A DNA stretch of 64,000 nt from Ligilactobacillus murinus DSM 20452 = NBRC 14221 (lineage in GTDB: Bacteria; Bacillota; Bacilli; Lactobacillales; Lactobacillaceae), in the NCBI RefSeq assembly GCF_001591685.1, contig NZ_BCVJ01000004.1:1-64000 (forward strand). Direction: 5' to 3'. Shown here one piece after another: positions 18,564 through 27,017 of the stretch. The notes below the pieces were generated by a model. The model searched no databases. It saw only the letters and a program-made list of their open reading frames with translations, and was not told where the DNA came from. The position numbers were made by a program, and so were the translations under genes. Within the stretch, counting starts at the first letter, position 1. Every line of letters begins with the position of its first letter.

Positions 18564-19001
18564 TCAATATAAATTAATGTTATCTTGAACTTGGTAGATC
18601 TCGGATAAAGTGTCATCAGCAAAAACTTTGTACATTTCAGCAAAAGTCTTTGCTAGGTCTTGCTTTAGTAGATCGCGTTCAGGTAACCAGAAGATCTCAC
18701 CTTCACTTGATGATCTAAGGTCACCTGAAAATTTGGTTGCGCGATAAAGCAAAACTATGTAGCGGGTCTCATTGACAAAAAATTGCTTGATTCCACAAAG
18801 CTTGGGGTCTAATAAAGTCAGCCCCGTTTCTTCAAAAAATTCCCGGATCATTGCTTGGTGAAATGATTCACCCAACTCAACATGTCCACCTGGAAAAGTG
18901 ATCCCCGGCCATTCCTTTTTACGGCGGTTTTCAACTAGCACTTGTTCACCGTTGCGTAATAAACACATATTGGTGAGTTCGATCGTCTCTGTTCGTGCCA
19001 T
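18564..19001 (-). CDS. Nudix hydrolase (8-oxo-dGTP diphosphatase-like)
   Basis: About 145 residues with a complete Nudix box: GGHVELGESFHQAMIREF followed by FEETGL. The family hydrolyses nucleoside diphosphates linked to another moiety; MutT-like cleaning of oxidised nucleotides is plausible but not proven. AAAGGAGTG fits the ATG at 19001 (MARTETIEL) better than a start at 19037. It lies upstream of parE in the same direction. Confidence 0.9.
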   Translation of the reverse strand: MARTETIELTNMCLLRNGEQVLVENRRKKEWPGITFPGGHVELGESFHQAMIREFFEETGLTLLDPKLCGIKQFFVNETRYIVLLYRATKFSGDLRSSSEGEIFWLPERDLLKQDLAKTFAEMYKVFADDTLSEIYQVQDNINLY

Positions 19002-19174
19002 TAAATTCACTCCTTTATACAACGCTGAGAAACGCATTTAAACGCAGCGTTCATGTTCTACTTAATAGATTATCAATCTTAGCGCAAAATATCAAACGAT
19101 ATCTTTTATCGAACATATATTCTATATTATACACAAATATTAGTAAAATGGGGATGTTTTTCGTTAAAAAAACT

Positions 19175-19210
19175 TTCAACTTCCGCTAATGTTAATTTGC
19201 GGAAGTTGAA
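19175..19210. repeat. Perfect 12-bp hairpin upstream of the Nudix gene
   Basis: TTCAACTTCCGC (19175-19186) pairs exactly with 19199-19210. Flanked by A6 and ATTTT, so it may act as a terminator in either direction between the MFS debris and the Nudix gene. Confidence 0.6.
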
Positions 19211-19225
19211 TTTTAGGTATAAAAA

Positions 19226-19257
19226 AGTGTGCTCAGCTGGCTGCCACTAAGCACACT
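19226..19257 (-). terminator. Terminator of the transporter debris array
   Basis: AGTGTGCT (19226-19233) pairs with AGCACACT (19250-19257), followed by T6 on the - strand. It is the natural end of the leftward LanKC-MFS transcript. Confidence 0.75.
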
Positions 19258-19262
19258 AACTA

Positions 19263-19640
19263 TTATTGACGTTTATTTTTATAGAGCATAAATTCCCCAA
19301 CCGTTATAAAGACCACTAACATCCCTAGTTCGAGTAACCATGAATTTTTTAAACTAAAAAGTTGCAAGGTTGCAGTGGCAAGTAGCGAACCACTTGTGTC
19401 GGCCAACATAAAGATGAACCCCATCAAACTCTCGGCCCTGGTCAAATGCTCTTCACCAATTTTTTGGACTAATGATGATGGTTGCAATTAATATGATGAG
19501 CAAGACGGTCAATAGCGGGCCGCGATAAACACAATTTAGTGTAGCCAAGATGAGGGATAGAAATTGCAGCATCATTAATTGCTCATAACTTAACTTTTCA
19601 CCTTAAAAAAGAACCAATAATTAAGAAATGAAGATTTAAA
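19263..19640 (-). pseudogene. C-terminal remnant of a third MFS transporter copy
   Basis: The last open part (19263-19487) encodes EEHLTRAESLMGF and SLLATATLQLFSLKNSWLLE, matching the C-terminus of the intact transporter at 21137-22417. Upstream, frames with IGSFF, KLSYEQLMML and LSLILATLNC match the preceding helices but are broken by stops and a deletion of the SGYM-KYYTDL segment. The N-terminal half is absent. This is decay of an old duplicate. Confidence 0.75.
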
Positions 19641-19691
19641 GCTAATATACGGCTTTAAATGCAAGACCAAAGAAATCGTCAGAAAACCCAA

Positions 19692-20965
19692 TTATTTATC
19701 TTTGGAGCGATATATCACAATTTCTCTACCTATCATAAAGCTCACCAAAATCCCCAATTCAAGTAACCAGGTCAGCCTTAAACCAAAAAGTTGTAAGCAG
19801 ATCGTTGCTTGTAAGGTGCCAAATGGCGCAGCGAGTAACAAGACAAAATTATTGAGACTTTCGACCCGCGTCAAGTGTTCTTCGTCGATCTGCTGAATGA
19901 GATCTGTATAATATCTAGGGGCCATATAGCCACTCAAAAGCGTACCGATCAACTTTAAGACTAAAACATTGACTAGCGAGAGTTCAAAAAACAGCTGATC
20001 ATAGCTAAGAAACTCGTTATGTTGATCAATATGATAATTTGGTCATACTTTATTTTTTCTAGCCAACTGATCCGCAAAAAGGACCCTAAAATCAGACCGA
20101 TAAATGAAATGAATTGCCAAATAGCCAAGGTTTGCGCATAACTACCAAAGCGTAGCTCATTATTTGAGGCCATGGCTACGTTTAGCAATAACAGATAGCT
20201 AGCATAAATCATCTTACTTTCCGCTAACAGCCAAACTATTTTTAGCAAATGTCGCTCTTGCATATGCGTATATGCAAGTTTCATCTTTTTAAAAAAATCT
20301 TTGATCGAAAAATGTTCTTTGACTGTTCTTAAAGTTTTTACCGTATCATCGAACTTGATCTTTCGAATAAAAAATAATCCTAGGGCAAAAGTTAAGGCAT
20401 TCAACAACGAAAGCGAAAAAAACTGACCAGGAAATAAAGTTAGCCATGCTGCTCCTAAGAATTGACCAAGAACTAAGCTCAAACTAAATAAAACAATATC
20501 TAAAGAAGAGATCGCACGCCGTTCACTGTGATCGATCCAAGTCTTCGAAAATGGAGCAAACATATTGCTGATATAGCCATCAATACTATCAGATGCCACA
20601 TTAGAAAAAAGGATCAGCACAAATAAAGCTAGTGGCATTTGTACACGCAGCATCAAAAAAGCGATCACAAAATAGATCAAGACTTGAAACAAGTTAAGCC
20701 AAGCTGCTTTCTTAAGCCTTCGTGTTTCGCGGTCGGTCAGATATGCTAATATTGGATCAAAAAAACCAGGCAAATTTTCAAATAATTTAACAAGCGCGAT
20801 CGCTAAAGTACTATATGTTTGTTTAGCAGCTAAGGTCAATAAAGCCAAGTTGTATAGTGCACTTCCGATACGATTGACAAACTTGGCACATATCAAATAA
20901 CGCACATGTTTCTTTTTTCGTAAAACAACGATCAATTTAGCATTTGTCACCCTTTTTAAATTCAT
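19692..20965 (-). pseudogene. Second MFS transporter copy, frameshifted
   Basis: The N-terminal part (20965 to 19973, 330 residues) is close to the intact transporter at 21137-22417 (shared start MNLKR-TNAKLI-VLRKKKHV). The C-terminal part (19952 to 19692) continues the alignment in another frame (LSGYMAPRYYTDLIQQIDEE). The break lies at a homopolymer, A6 on the + strand at 19986-19991 (T6 in the coding strand). One nucleotide would restore a protein of about 424 residues, so this is either a recent pseudogene, a slippage-controlled gene or a sequencing error. Confidence 0.8.
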
Positions 20966-20967
20966 AG

Positions 20968-21054
20968 TTATCCCCCCAATAACCCCTGAAAATATTGAAT
21001 ACTTGCATTTCTATTATTGAAACTTTCATCTGATCTAGCGTCAAAGCGATAGTT
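20968..21054 (-). pseudogene. Remnant of a LanKC 3' end
   Basis: The frame just upstream of the second transporter reads NYRFDARSDESFNNRNASIQ then YFQGLLGG and stop. It aligns with the C-terminus of the intact synthetase (NYQFESKLDESFNNGNTGIR then YFQSLLRG). The whole LanKC-MFS unit was therefore duplicated in tandem and the upstream gene of the older copy lost. Confidence 0.75.
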
Positions 21055-21136
21055 AGATCAAGTTCTATGTTCATCTAGAGAACATGTCAAAGCCTCTATT
21101 AAATCTATTTTATCCTTTTTTTAAGATCCTAATACC

Positions 21137-22417
21137 CTAACCATAGCGACGCTTATTTCGATAGATCACGATCTCTCCGACTATTATAAAAAGGAGCGCT
21201 GCACCAAGCTCAAGTAGCCACGAAGTTTTTAAACTAAAAAGTTGCAGACAGATCGTTGTCAGTAAGATACCTAGTGGGGATGATATCAATAAAACGAAAT
21301 TGATAAGACTATCAACACGAGTTAGCTGTTCTTCATCAATGACCTGGAGCAGATCAGTATAATATTTAGGTGTCATGTATCCACTAAGAATGACACCGAT
21401 CAATTTAAAAAACAGCGTATATCCTAATGGTAATCCAAGAAAGCAACTGCCTATAGCAAATACAAGCGCTCCATTAGCCAACATAATAAGTTGCCCATAA
21501 CTCAATTTTTCTAACCAATTAAATCGTAAAAATGAACCTAAAATTAGTCCGATAAAAGAAGTGAGTTGTAAAACGACTAAAGTTTGCGAATAACTTCCAA
21601 AGCGTAAGTTACTAGTCGAAACCATGGCAACGTTTAGTAGCAATCCATATCCCATGGCTATCACTTTGACAAACGTAAGTAACCACATAGTCTGCAGAAC
21701 ATGTTTTTGTTGCATATGCGAATACGCTAGTCTCATCTTTTGCAAAAAATCAGTAACTGAGAAATGATTTTTTGCTGACATTACCGTTTTTACTGTATCA
21801 TCGAATTTGATCTTTTTTAGAAAAAACAAGCTCAAAGCAAAGGTTACAGCATTCAAAAGTGCTAGTCCCCAAAAATTATTGGGATATATGACTAACCATT
21901 GTGCACCAACAAGCTGACCGATAATTATACTTAAACTGAATAAAACAATATCCAGTGAAGAAATTTCGCGACGTTCACTTTGGTCGATCCAAGTTTTTGA
22001 AAACGGAGTAAACATCTTACCCATATAGCTATCGAGTAGATCTGACAATACATTTGCTAATAAGATAAATACAAATAAAGCTAGTGGCATCTGGTATTTA
22101 AGCAACAAAAAAGCAAGCATAAAATAAAGCAAAATTTGGGCTATATTAAGTAAAGCAGCTTTTTTGAGGCGTTTAGTTTCTCGATCAGTCATGTAAGCTA
22201 AGACAGGATCAAGCAAGCCAGGTAAATTTTCCCCCAATTTTACTAATGATATCGCTAAAGTACTATATGTTTGTTTAGCAGCTAAAGTCAATAAAGCCAA
22301 GTTGTATAGTGCACTTCCGATGCGATTGACAAACTTAGCACATAGCAAATAACGTACATGTTTCTTTTTTCGTAAAACACCGATCAATTTAGCATTTGTC
22401 CCCCTTTTTAAATTCAT
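21137..22417 (-). CDS. MFS transporter of the lanthipeptide locus
   Basis: A 426-residue integral membrane protein with about 12 predicted helices. Basic loops (RKKKHV, DRETKRLKKA) fit the major facilitator superfamily. The start lies 29 nt inside the LanKC gene, with GGGGGGAT as ribosome site, so it is translationally coupled to the synthetase. By position it is the likely exporter or immunity pump for the modified peptide. Most characterised class III clusters use ABC transporters, so an MFS protein is unusual. Two decayed copies lie downstream. Confidence 0.85.
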   Translation of the reverse strand: MNLKRGTNAKLIGVLRKKKHVRYLLCAKFVNRIGSALYNLALLTLAAKQTYSTLAISLVKLGENLPGLLDPVLAYMTDRETKRLKKAALLNIAQILLYFMLAFLLLKYQMPLALFVFILLANVLSDLLDSYMGKMFTPFSKTWIDQSERREISSLDIVLFSLSIIIGQLVGAQWLVIYPNNFWGLALLNAVTFALSLFFLKKIKFDDTVKTVMSAKNHFSVTDFLQKMRLAYSHMQQKHVLQTMWLLTFVKVIAMGYGLLLNVAMVSTSNLRFGSYSQTLVVLQLTSFIGLILGSFLRFNWLEKLSYGQLIMLANGALVFAIGSCFLGLPLGYTLFFKLIGVILSGYMTPKYYTDLLQVIDEEQLTRVDSLINFVLLISSPLGILLTTICLQLFSLKTSWLLELGAALLFIIVGEIVIYRNKRRYG

Positions 22418-24335
22418 AGTTATCCCCCCTCAGTAAACTTTGAAAATATCTAATACCAGTATTACCGTTATTGAAACTTTCATCTAGTTTACTTTCGAAC
22501 TGATAGTTAGCCCAGACTTTTTGTCCTGATAATGAAAACGATAAAACTTCAACTAATTCATTCCATTTATATGCGTATTGTAGATATTCTTTATTTCCGG
22601 TGATAACATAAGCGTACAACATAAGCATCCCTAAACTAGCAGCGCCCGAAGAAATCGTTGCATTTTTAACATATCTTCCACTAAATTTACTCAGAAATTT
22701 TTCTAGTTGTGGAAATAACTCGATCAATTCGAATTTAGTTGCCAAAATTACAAGGATATATAACCTTCCCGCTGCTCCACCGTTAATATAAGGCGAATAG
22801 ACTGAACCGCTTTTTAAATAAAGCATATCATCTTGACATGTAAACCTTTGCAATTCATTTTTGATAAATTTGCTGACGTTTTTACATGTTTTATTAGAAA
22901 ACTTTGCCAGTAATGTTCGATCTCTTTCTGATAATGCCTCTAACAAATACGAATTAAGTTCACTTTCTAGTAAATGTAGTTGACCTAGCTTTTTATTTTG
23001 ATTTATCGTAGTTTGAACTTTTTTTAATTGAGGATTGTCCAGAAGCTGGCTAACTTTAGTACTTTCGTTTTCCTCAGTATAAAGTTTTTCAATAATAGCG
23101 AGCCAGTTTGACGAAAATCCTTGATATTTAATAACTTTTGAAAAGATTTCACGAACTTGAGTATAATTTGCTAAACATAAGTTCCGATTGACTCCACCTA
23201 ACCCATCCAAGATCAGCCAAGCAACTTTAGTCCAATCTTCAGCATAAGTATTATATCTTTTCTCAGGGATGGTATACCACAGAGTCTTTATTTTTTCACA
23301 AGATTGTGAATCAATAAAGATCGAATCAGCACAATCAATAAAATAAACCTCCCGTGTTCGGGTGTCCACTAAAACATTAGCTGGATTTATATCTCGTAAA
23401 ATAATTCCTTTTCTATGCGCATAAGCTACCACAGAAATGAGATTTTTAATAACTTCGATAAAATCAGTCATGGATTTTTCACATAAATTTTTTTCAACAA
23501 CAACTGGACCATTTGTAGCAAAGTATTCGTAATATGTAAGACCAGTAATTTTTTGTAAGATTAAATAATAGTTATTTTGAGTCGTAAAATTTCCCAAAAC
23601 AAGTGGGTAATGCTTTCCCTGTAATTTATCTAAAATCTGGCATTCATTTTTACGTTTAGCGATCGCCTGATCTGTACCTATTCCAACACCAAAACGCCCT
23701 TCTTTTAAGACGATTAGCTTCTCTTTTAAGTAAGTTCCATAGTAAACACCACCCCCTAGTGTACTTTTATAAGCTCCCTCTATATGCAAATTTTTCCAAT
23801 GTGGGTCGGTTGATTTCTTTGGATAAACATACTTAGCAAATGGGTCGTTTTTGATAAACGGTGGCAAAACAAAATATGGTAAACGTTTATCTTCGTATGA
23901 TTTACCTTTATAAAATAATGACTCACTACTTTTATTTTCAAAAATGCCGTAGCGATAAGAAATATTATCTGTACCAGCGAACTGATTATCTGATAAAACA
24001 TTTGGTCCAGGAAATCTCCCTAATAATTTAGAAAAAACTTTTAATAAAAATAAGCAATGTGTTTGATTTTTAGGATAAATAGTGATCAATTTCCCGCCGC
24101 TCTCTCGGACACTATGAGTATCAAGTAATTTCTCTACTAATTTTGAAGATGAGGCAAATTTAAATGAAAAATTCATTTTTTCTGCTAACCAAACAACGTG
24201 ATTTAACACTGTTTGATAGTTCTTATAAGTGGCAGAAACATGGATCTTCCACCCTTGATGTGGTAATTTATAATGTAAACTGACTGTCCAACCATTGAAC
24301 TCATAGCTGCTTAAAAATTTATTAACTGGATACAT
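22389..24335 (-). CDS. Class III lanthipeptide synthetase (LanKC), short cyclase domain
   Basis: A 648-residue synthetase. The N-terminal lyase region has the typical block GWKIHVSATYKNYQTVLNHV (residues 28-47). The kinase region follows: Gly-rich loop LGGGVYYGTYL (194-204), Lys in VLKEGR (about 212), catalytic loop ILRDINPANVLVD (312-324) and metal-binding Asp in FIDCAD (332-337). The C-terminal part (about 490-648) is LanC-like, with INGGAAGRL, SSGAASLG and SFNNGNTGI, but lacks the zinc Cys-Cys-His set, as in class III, and is shorter than usual (whole proteins are mostly about 850 residues). It should phosphorylate Ser/Thr in the precursor, eliminate phosphate and close thioether rings. 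The precursor gene is divergent at 24506. Confidence 0.87.
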   Translation of the reverse strand: MYPVNKFLSSYEFNGWTVSLHYKLPHQGWKIHVSATYKNYQTVLNHVVWLAEKMNFSFKFASSSKLVEKLLDTHSVRESGGKLITIYPKNQTHCLFLLKVFSKLLGRFPGPNVLSDNQFAGTDNISYRYGIFENKSSESLFYKGKSYEDKRLPYFVLPPFIKNDPFAKYVYPKKSTDPHWKNLHIEGAYKSTLGGGVYYGTYLKEKLIVLKEGRFGVGIGTDQAIAKRKNECQILDKLQGKHYPLVLGNFTTQNNYYLILQKITGLTYYEYFATNGPVVVEKNLCEKSMTDFIEVIKNLISVVAYAHRKGIILRDINPANVLVDTRTREVYFIDCADSIFIDSQSCEKIKTLWYTIPEKRYNTYAEDWTKVAWLILDGLGGVNRNLCLANYTQVREIFSKVIKYQGFSSNWLAIIEKLYTEENESTKVSQLLDNPQLKKVQTTINQNKKLGQLHLLESELNSYLLEALSERDRTLLAKFSNKTCKNVSKFIKNELQRFTCQDDMLYLKSGSVYSPYINGGAAGRLYILVILATKFELIELFPQLEKFLSKFSGRYVKNATISSGAASLGMLMLYAYVITGNKEYLQYAYKWNELVEVLSFSLSGQKVWANYQFESKLDESFNNGNTGIRYFQSLLRGDNYEFKKGDKC

Positions 24336-24351
24336 TGTGCTCCCCCCTATC

Positions 24352-24397
24352 GCCTTAATTTAAGGCTACTATAGCACAACGAGAGAAAAAATAATAA
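24352..24397 (-). promoter_or_regulatory. LanKC promoter with palindromic operator
   Basis: On the - strand -35 TTATTA (24392-24397), 18-bp spacer, -10 TATAGT (24368-24373). Immediately downstream, over the expected transcription start, is the 15-nt palindrome GCCTTAATTTAAGGC (24352-24366), a good operator candidate. GGGGGGAG before the ATG is the ribosome site. Confidence 0.5.
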
Positions 24398-24445
24398 TAT
24401 TTTTCTGATTAGAATTTATTAATTATAATTTTAATTAGAAATATC

Positions 24446-24473
24446 TTGTATTTAATGGAATAAGATATATAAT
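24446..24473 (+). promoter_or_regulatory. Predicted promoter of the lanthipeptide precursor gene
   Basis: -35 TTGTAT (24446-24451), 16-bp spacer, perfect -10 TATAAT (24468-24473). An AAGGAGG site (24491-24497) and the ATG at 24506 follow. Confidence 0.6.
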
Positions 24474-24505
24474 AGGATCAACCTAAAAGAAAGGAGGACG
24501 TTATC

Positions 24506-24592
24506 ATGGATGTACGTGAATTACAAAAAGTCGAAGTAGAAGAAGTAAATAACGACTACACATTATCTATCAAAACCGGTATCTGCCTTTAA
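24506..24592 (+). CDS. Class III lanthipeptide precursor peptide (28 residues)
   Basis: A 28-codon gene with a near-perfect AAGGAGG site, its own promoter and a strong terminator, divergent from LanKC. The leader starts MDVRELQKVEVEEV; its ELQ-x-V-E block resembles the LQ-x-L-E type motif of class III leaders recognised by LanKC. The core is NNDYTLSIKTGICL: Ser21-x2-Thr24-x2-Cys27 fits the S/T-x2-S/T-x2-5-C pattern that forms labionin or lanthionine. There is one Cys, so at most one such ring, with Thr19 as an extra dehydration site. No leader protease gene is nearby; host proteases may trim it. Modification is inferred, not shown. Confidence 0.8.
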   Translation: MDVRELQKVEVEEVNNDYTLSIKTGICL

Positions 24593-24606
24593 GGTGAGAT
24601 GCAGTT

Positions 24607-24655
24607 AAAAAGCCAGAAGAAATTTTGTATCTGGAAAAATTTCTTCTGGCTTTTT
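24607..24655. terminator. Strong bidirectional terminator after the precursor gene
   Basis: Perfect 20-bp arms, 24607-24626 and 24636-24655 (core AGCCAGAAGAAATTTT), with A and T flanks. It serves the precursor on + and the tyrosine recombinase on -. Confidence 0.92.
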
Positions 24656-24684
24656 CTTTTAACTATTGCTTTCAATAATAACGT

Positions 24685-25608
24685 TTACTTAAAGATCGCA
24701 TCACTGATCCGATCACTACTCTTGTTATTTAAACTGTTCAAATGATGGGCATAGATCTCAGTCGTTTGAATGTTTGTATGCCGTAAAAGCTGTTGTGTCT
24801 CTTCTAAAGTTGCTCCATTCAATAAGTTGAGCGTTGCACTGGTATGGCGTGTGCTGTGAGCAGTCAAGCGTGGACTATTGTAGCCAGCTGCAATAAAACA
24901 TTTTTTGACGATCCCACGAATGCTTCGTGTCGAAAGCCGTTTGCCTAAATTATTGTTGGAGGTCGAGGCAAATAATGGTGCTTGACTATTGAATTCTTTG
25001 CGAGCACGTAAGTATTCACGGATCGCAGTCTCAACTTGGTCGGGCATTCTGATCGGTGCATCTTTTTCAATATGTCCTTTACCTTGAACATATAAAACGA
25101 CCACATCACCACTGACACGCATATCTTCAATATTGGCCCGTCTGACCTCGATCGTTCGTAAGGCCATCGTCAACATCAAAGCTAACATTGCATAATCACG
25201 TTTACCTTTGAGTGTACTGCGATCGATATTTTCCAAAACTGCCGCCGCTTGCTTAGAGGTCAAGTAATCTTTTTTATGTTCCGTTCCTAGCTTTAAACCC
25301 TTGACATTTTTAGCAATATCACGGTAAAGTCCCATTTCTTCGGTCCATTTGAAAAATTGCTTGACCGCCATTAGATAATTTTGAACGGTCGTTGGTCGTA
25401 ACCCCATTGCTAGCAAAGATTCGCGATAATTTTTGACATCTTGCGGAGTCGGCTTTGTGATCTGTTGTTGTTTGGTGTAATTAAACCATTGTTTTAATGA
25501 GGTTTTATAAGTACGGATCGTATTAGGTGAAGCATCGATAAAATTGATAAAGCGTTCTAAATAATCGATCTCTGCTAATTGTGTAGCTTGGCTAGTTTGT
25601 AGATCCAT
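24685..25608 (-). CDS. Tyrosine recombinase (XerC/XerD-like)
   Basis: A 307-residue recombinase. The N-terminal SAM-like DNA-binding domain (residues about 15-105) precedes the catalytic domain: first Arg in LRTIEVRR, HSTRHTSATLN (HxxRH), RHTNIQTTEIYAH with second His and the nucleophile Tyr. GGAGGAA is the ribosome site. It is convergent with the lanthipeptide precursor gene and may have helped bring in the locus, but the Xer-like length also allows a housekeeping role. The 13-bp palindrome at 25633-25660 is directly upstream. Confidence 0.88.
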   Translation of the reverse strand: MDLQTSQATQLAEIDYLERFINFIDASPNTIRTYKTSLKQWFNYTKQQQITKPTPQDVKNYRESLLAMGLRPTTVQNYLMAVKQFFKWTEEMGLYRDIAKNVKGLKLGTEHKKDYLTSKQAAAVLENIDRSTLKGKRDYAMLALMLTMALRTIEVRRANIEDMRVSGDVVVLYVQGKGHIEKDAPIRMPDQVETAIREYLRARKEFNSQAPLFASTSNNNLGKRLSTRSIRGIVKKCFIAAGYNSPRLTAHSTRHTSATLNLLNGATLEETQQLLRHTNIQTTEIYAHHLNSLNNKSSDRISDAIFK

Positions 25609-25632
25609 AAAAATTCCTCCTGTTGGTTGTTA

Positions 25633-25660
25633 GATCCCCAGCTTAAATAAGCTGGGGATC
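25633..25660. repeat. Perfect 13-bp palindrome upstream of the recombinase
   Basis: GATCCCCAGCTTA (25633-25645) and its exact complement (25648-25660) around AA. On + it is followed by GTTTATTTTT. It may be a terminator or a binding site for the recombinase. Confidence 0.55.
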
Positions 25661-25694
25661 GTTTATTTTTACTAAAGTTAAAGTAACTTTTTAT

Positions 25695-26534
25695 TTATCG
25701 CATTTTATTTTGATAAGCGCGTACTTCTTGTTCATAACCACACTTTTCATTATACTGGGCTAATAATTCTTGATCATGTGTATAGACTTTACCGGTCGTC
25801 AAAAGTTTTTCATAAAGCTTTAGGTATGGAATATTGGCTTTTTTAGCTAATTCCAATTCTTTTTGGTGATCATAGGCGACTTTACAAAAAGCTATCCCGC
25901 CGATCCCAGCGTCATCGATCTCTAGCAAAGCATACTGTGCTCTAAGATCAGCTTGGAACTTTTTCCAATCACAAAATGGTTCACCGACTGACCCAGGATT
26001 TAACACGATCTGTTCTGCAGTCGTATAACGCATCAGTTGATGGTGCACATGCGCATAGACTGCTAGATCAGCCGAGATCCCCGCTAAAACAGCATCAAAG
26101 TCTGTTTGTGGTCGCGTAGGATACAACTTTTGACCATAATTTAAATCTGGCAAATTATGTGAGACACTGATCGTCAATGGACCACGTCTAAGTGTTTGTT
26201 GGATCGGATTTTTAGCTAAAAATTCTAATTCAGCTTGCCCTAGATCTTGACCACAAGCCATTGCTAATTTAGAAAAATATACATGACTAGGTTTGATCAA
26301 TTCGATCTTACCAGCTAACCCGTGTAACAACAGATCATCCCAATTGCCCCGGATAAATACGGTCGGCTGTAATGAATGGAGTAATTCTAAGATCTGTTTC
26401 CCCCCCGGTCCAGGCATCAAAATATCACCTAAGACCCAGACCTCATCAACTGCTTTAGCTTTGATATCAGCAATAACAGCCTCTAACGCTGTCAAATTAC
26501 CATGGATATCCGAAATTATCGCTATTTTAGCCAT
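25695..26534 (-). CDS. YfcE/MJ0936-like metallophosphoesterase
   Basis: A 279-residue metallophosphoesterase. Motifs are IISDIHGNLTAL (DxH), VLGDILMPGPG (GD), IRGNWDD (GN), SHNLPD and YAHVHHQ (GHxH-like), LNPGSVGEP. The ATG at 26534 is preceded by GGGATGG. A C-terminal extension beyond residue 200 is present. Substrate unknown. It follows the hypothetical gene at 26550-27017 with a 15-nt gap, so they form an operon. Confidence 0.85.
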   Translation of the reverse strand: MAKIAIISDIHGNLTALEAVIADIKAKAVDEVWVLGDILMPGPGGKQILELLHSLQPTVFIRGNWDDLLLHGLAGKIELIKPSHVYFSKLAMACGQDLGQAELEFLAKNPIQQTLRRGPLTISVSHNLPDLNYGQKLYPTRPQTDFDAVLAGISADLAVYAHVHHQLMRYTTAEQIVLNPGSVGEPFCDWKKFQADLRAQYALLEIDDAGIGGIAFCKVAYDHQKELELAKKANIPYLKLYEKLLTTGKVYTHDQELLAQYNEKCGYEQEVRAYQNKMR

Positions 26535-26549
26535 CAAACCATCCCTATC

Positions 26550-27017
26550 TTAATCATTTACCAAATTGTTAGTCTTTGGTTTCAATAATTTCATACATTT
26601 ACGTCGTTGCTTGACTACTGCCGTTTGCATCTCTTTATTTGACCACTCGACTACCGGTGCGAATTCATATTTAACATACATATTTTTATCTTCAAAGCGT
26701 ACATTCAAAATGGCATCGATCTGGACCCAGATCCCGGTACTTTCATCATAGATAAATTCGCCAACTTCAGAGACTTCACGAAATTCGTGCGGTTGATACA
26801 TGATCTCGGCTTGAGTCGTCGTATATTCAGCCGACAGATCTGGCGTTTGGAGCTGTTGACATAAACAGTCATAATAGATAAATTCACCTGTAGCACGTGG
26901 AACAACTTTAATTCTTAAAATATTTATTACAACAAATGTGGCTTTGCGATAGTTAACAACATCGCCAATACTGATCACTTCATTTGAACGACGCCTGACC
27001 CGAATTTTTTCTAACAT
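26550..27017 (-). CDS. Hypothetical protein
   Basis: A 155-residue protein I do not recognise. The N-terminus is basic (EKIRVRRRSNEV) and followed by beta-rich sequence (SIGDVVNYRKATFVVINILR). Acidic and aromatic segments follow, with a Lys/Arg-rich end. No membrane helix or signal peptide is seen. It is the first gene of a two-gene unit with the phosphoesterase at 25695-26534. Confidence 0.7.
   Translation of the reverse strand: MLEKIRVRRRSNEVISIGDVVNYRKATFVVINILRIKVVPRATGEFIYYDCLCQQLQTPDLSAEYTTTQAEIMYQPHEFREVSEVGEFIYDESTGIWVQIDAILNVRFEDKNMYVKYEFAPVVEWSNKEMQTAVVKQRRKCMKLLKPKTNNLVND

Noticed and set aside
22389-24335. Class IV (LanL) synthetase or a plain serine/threonine kinase
   Set aside because: The N-terminal GWKIHVSA lyase block rules out a simple kinase, and the cyclase part lacks the zinc Cys-Cys-His ligands required for class IV.
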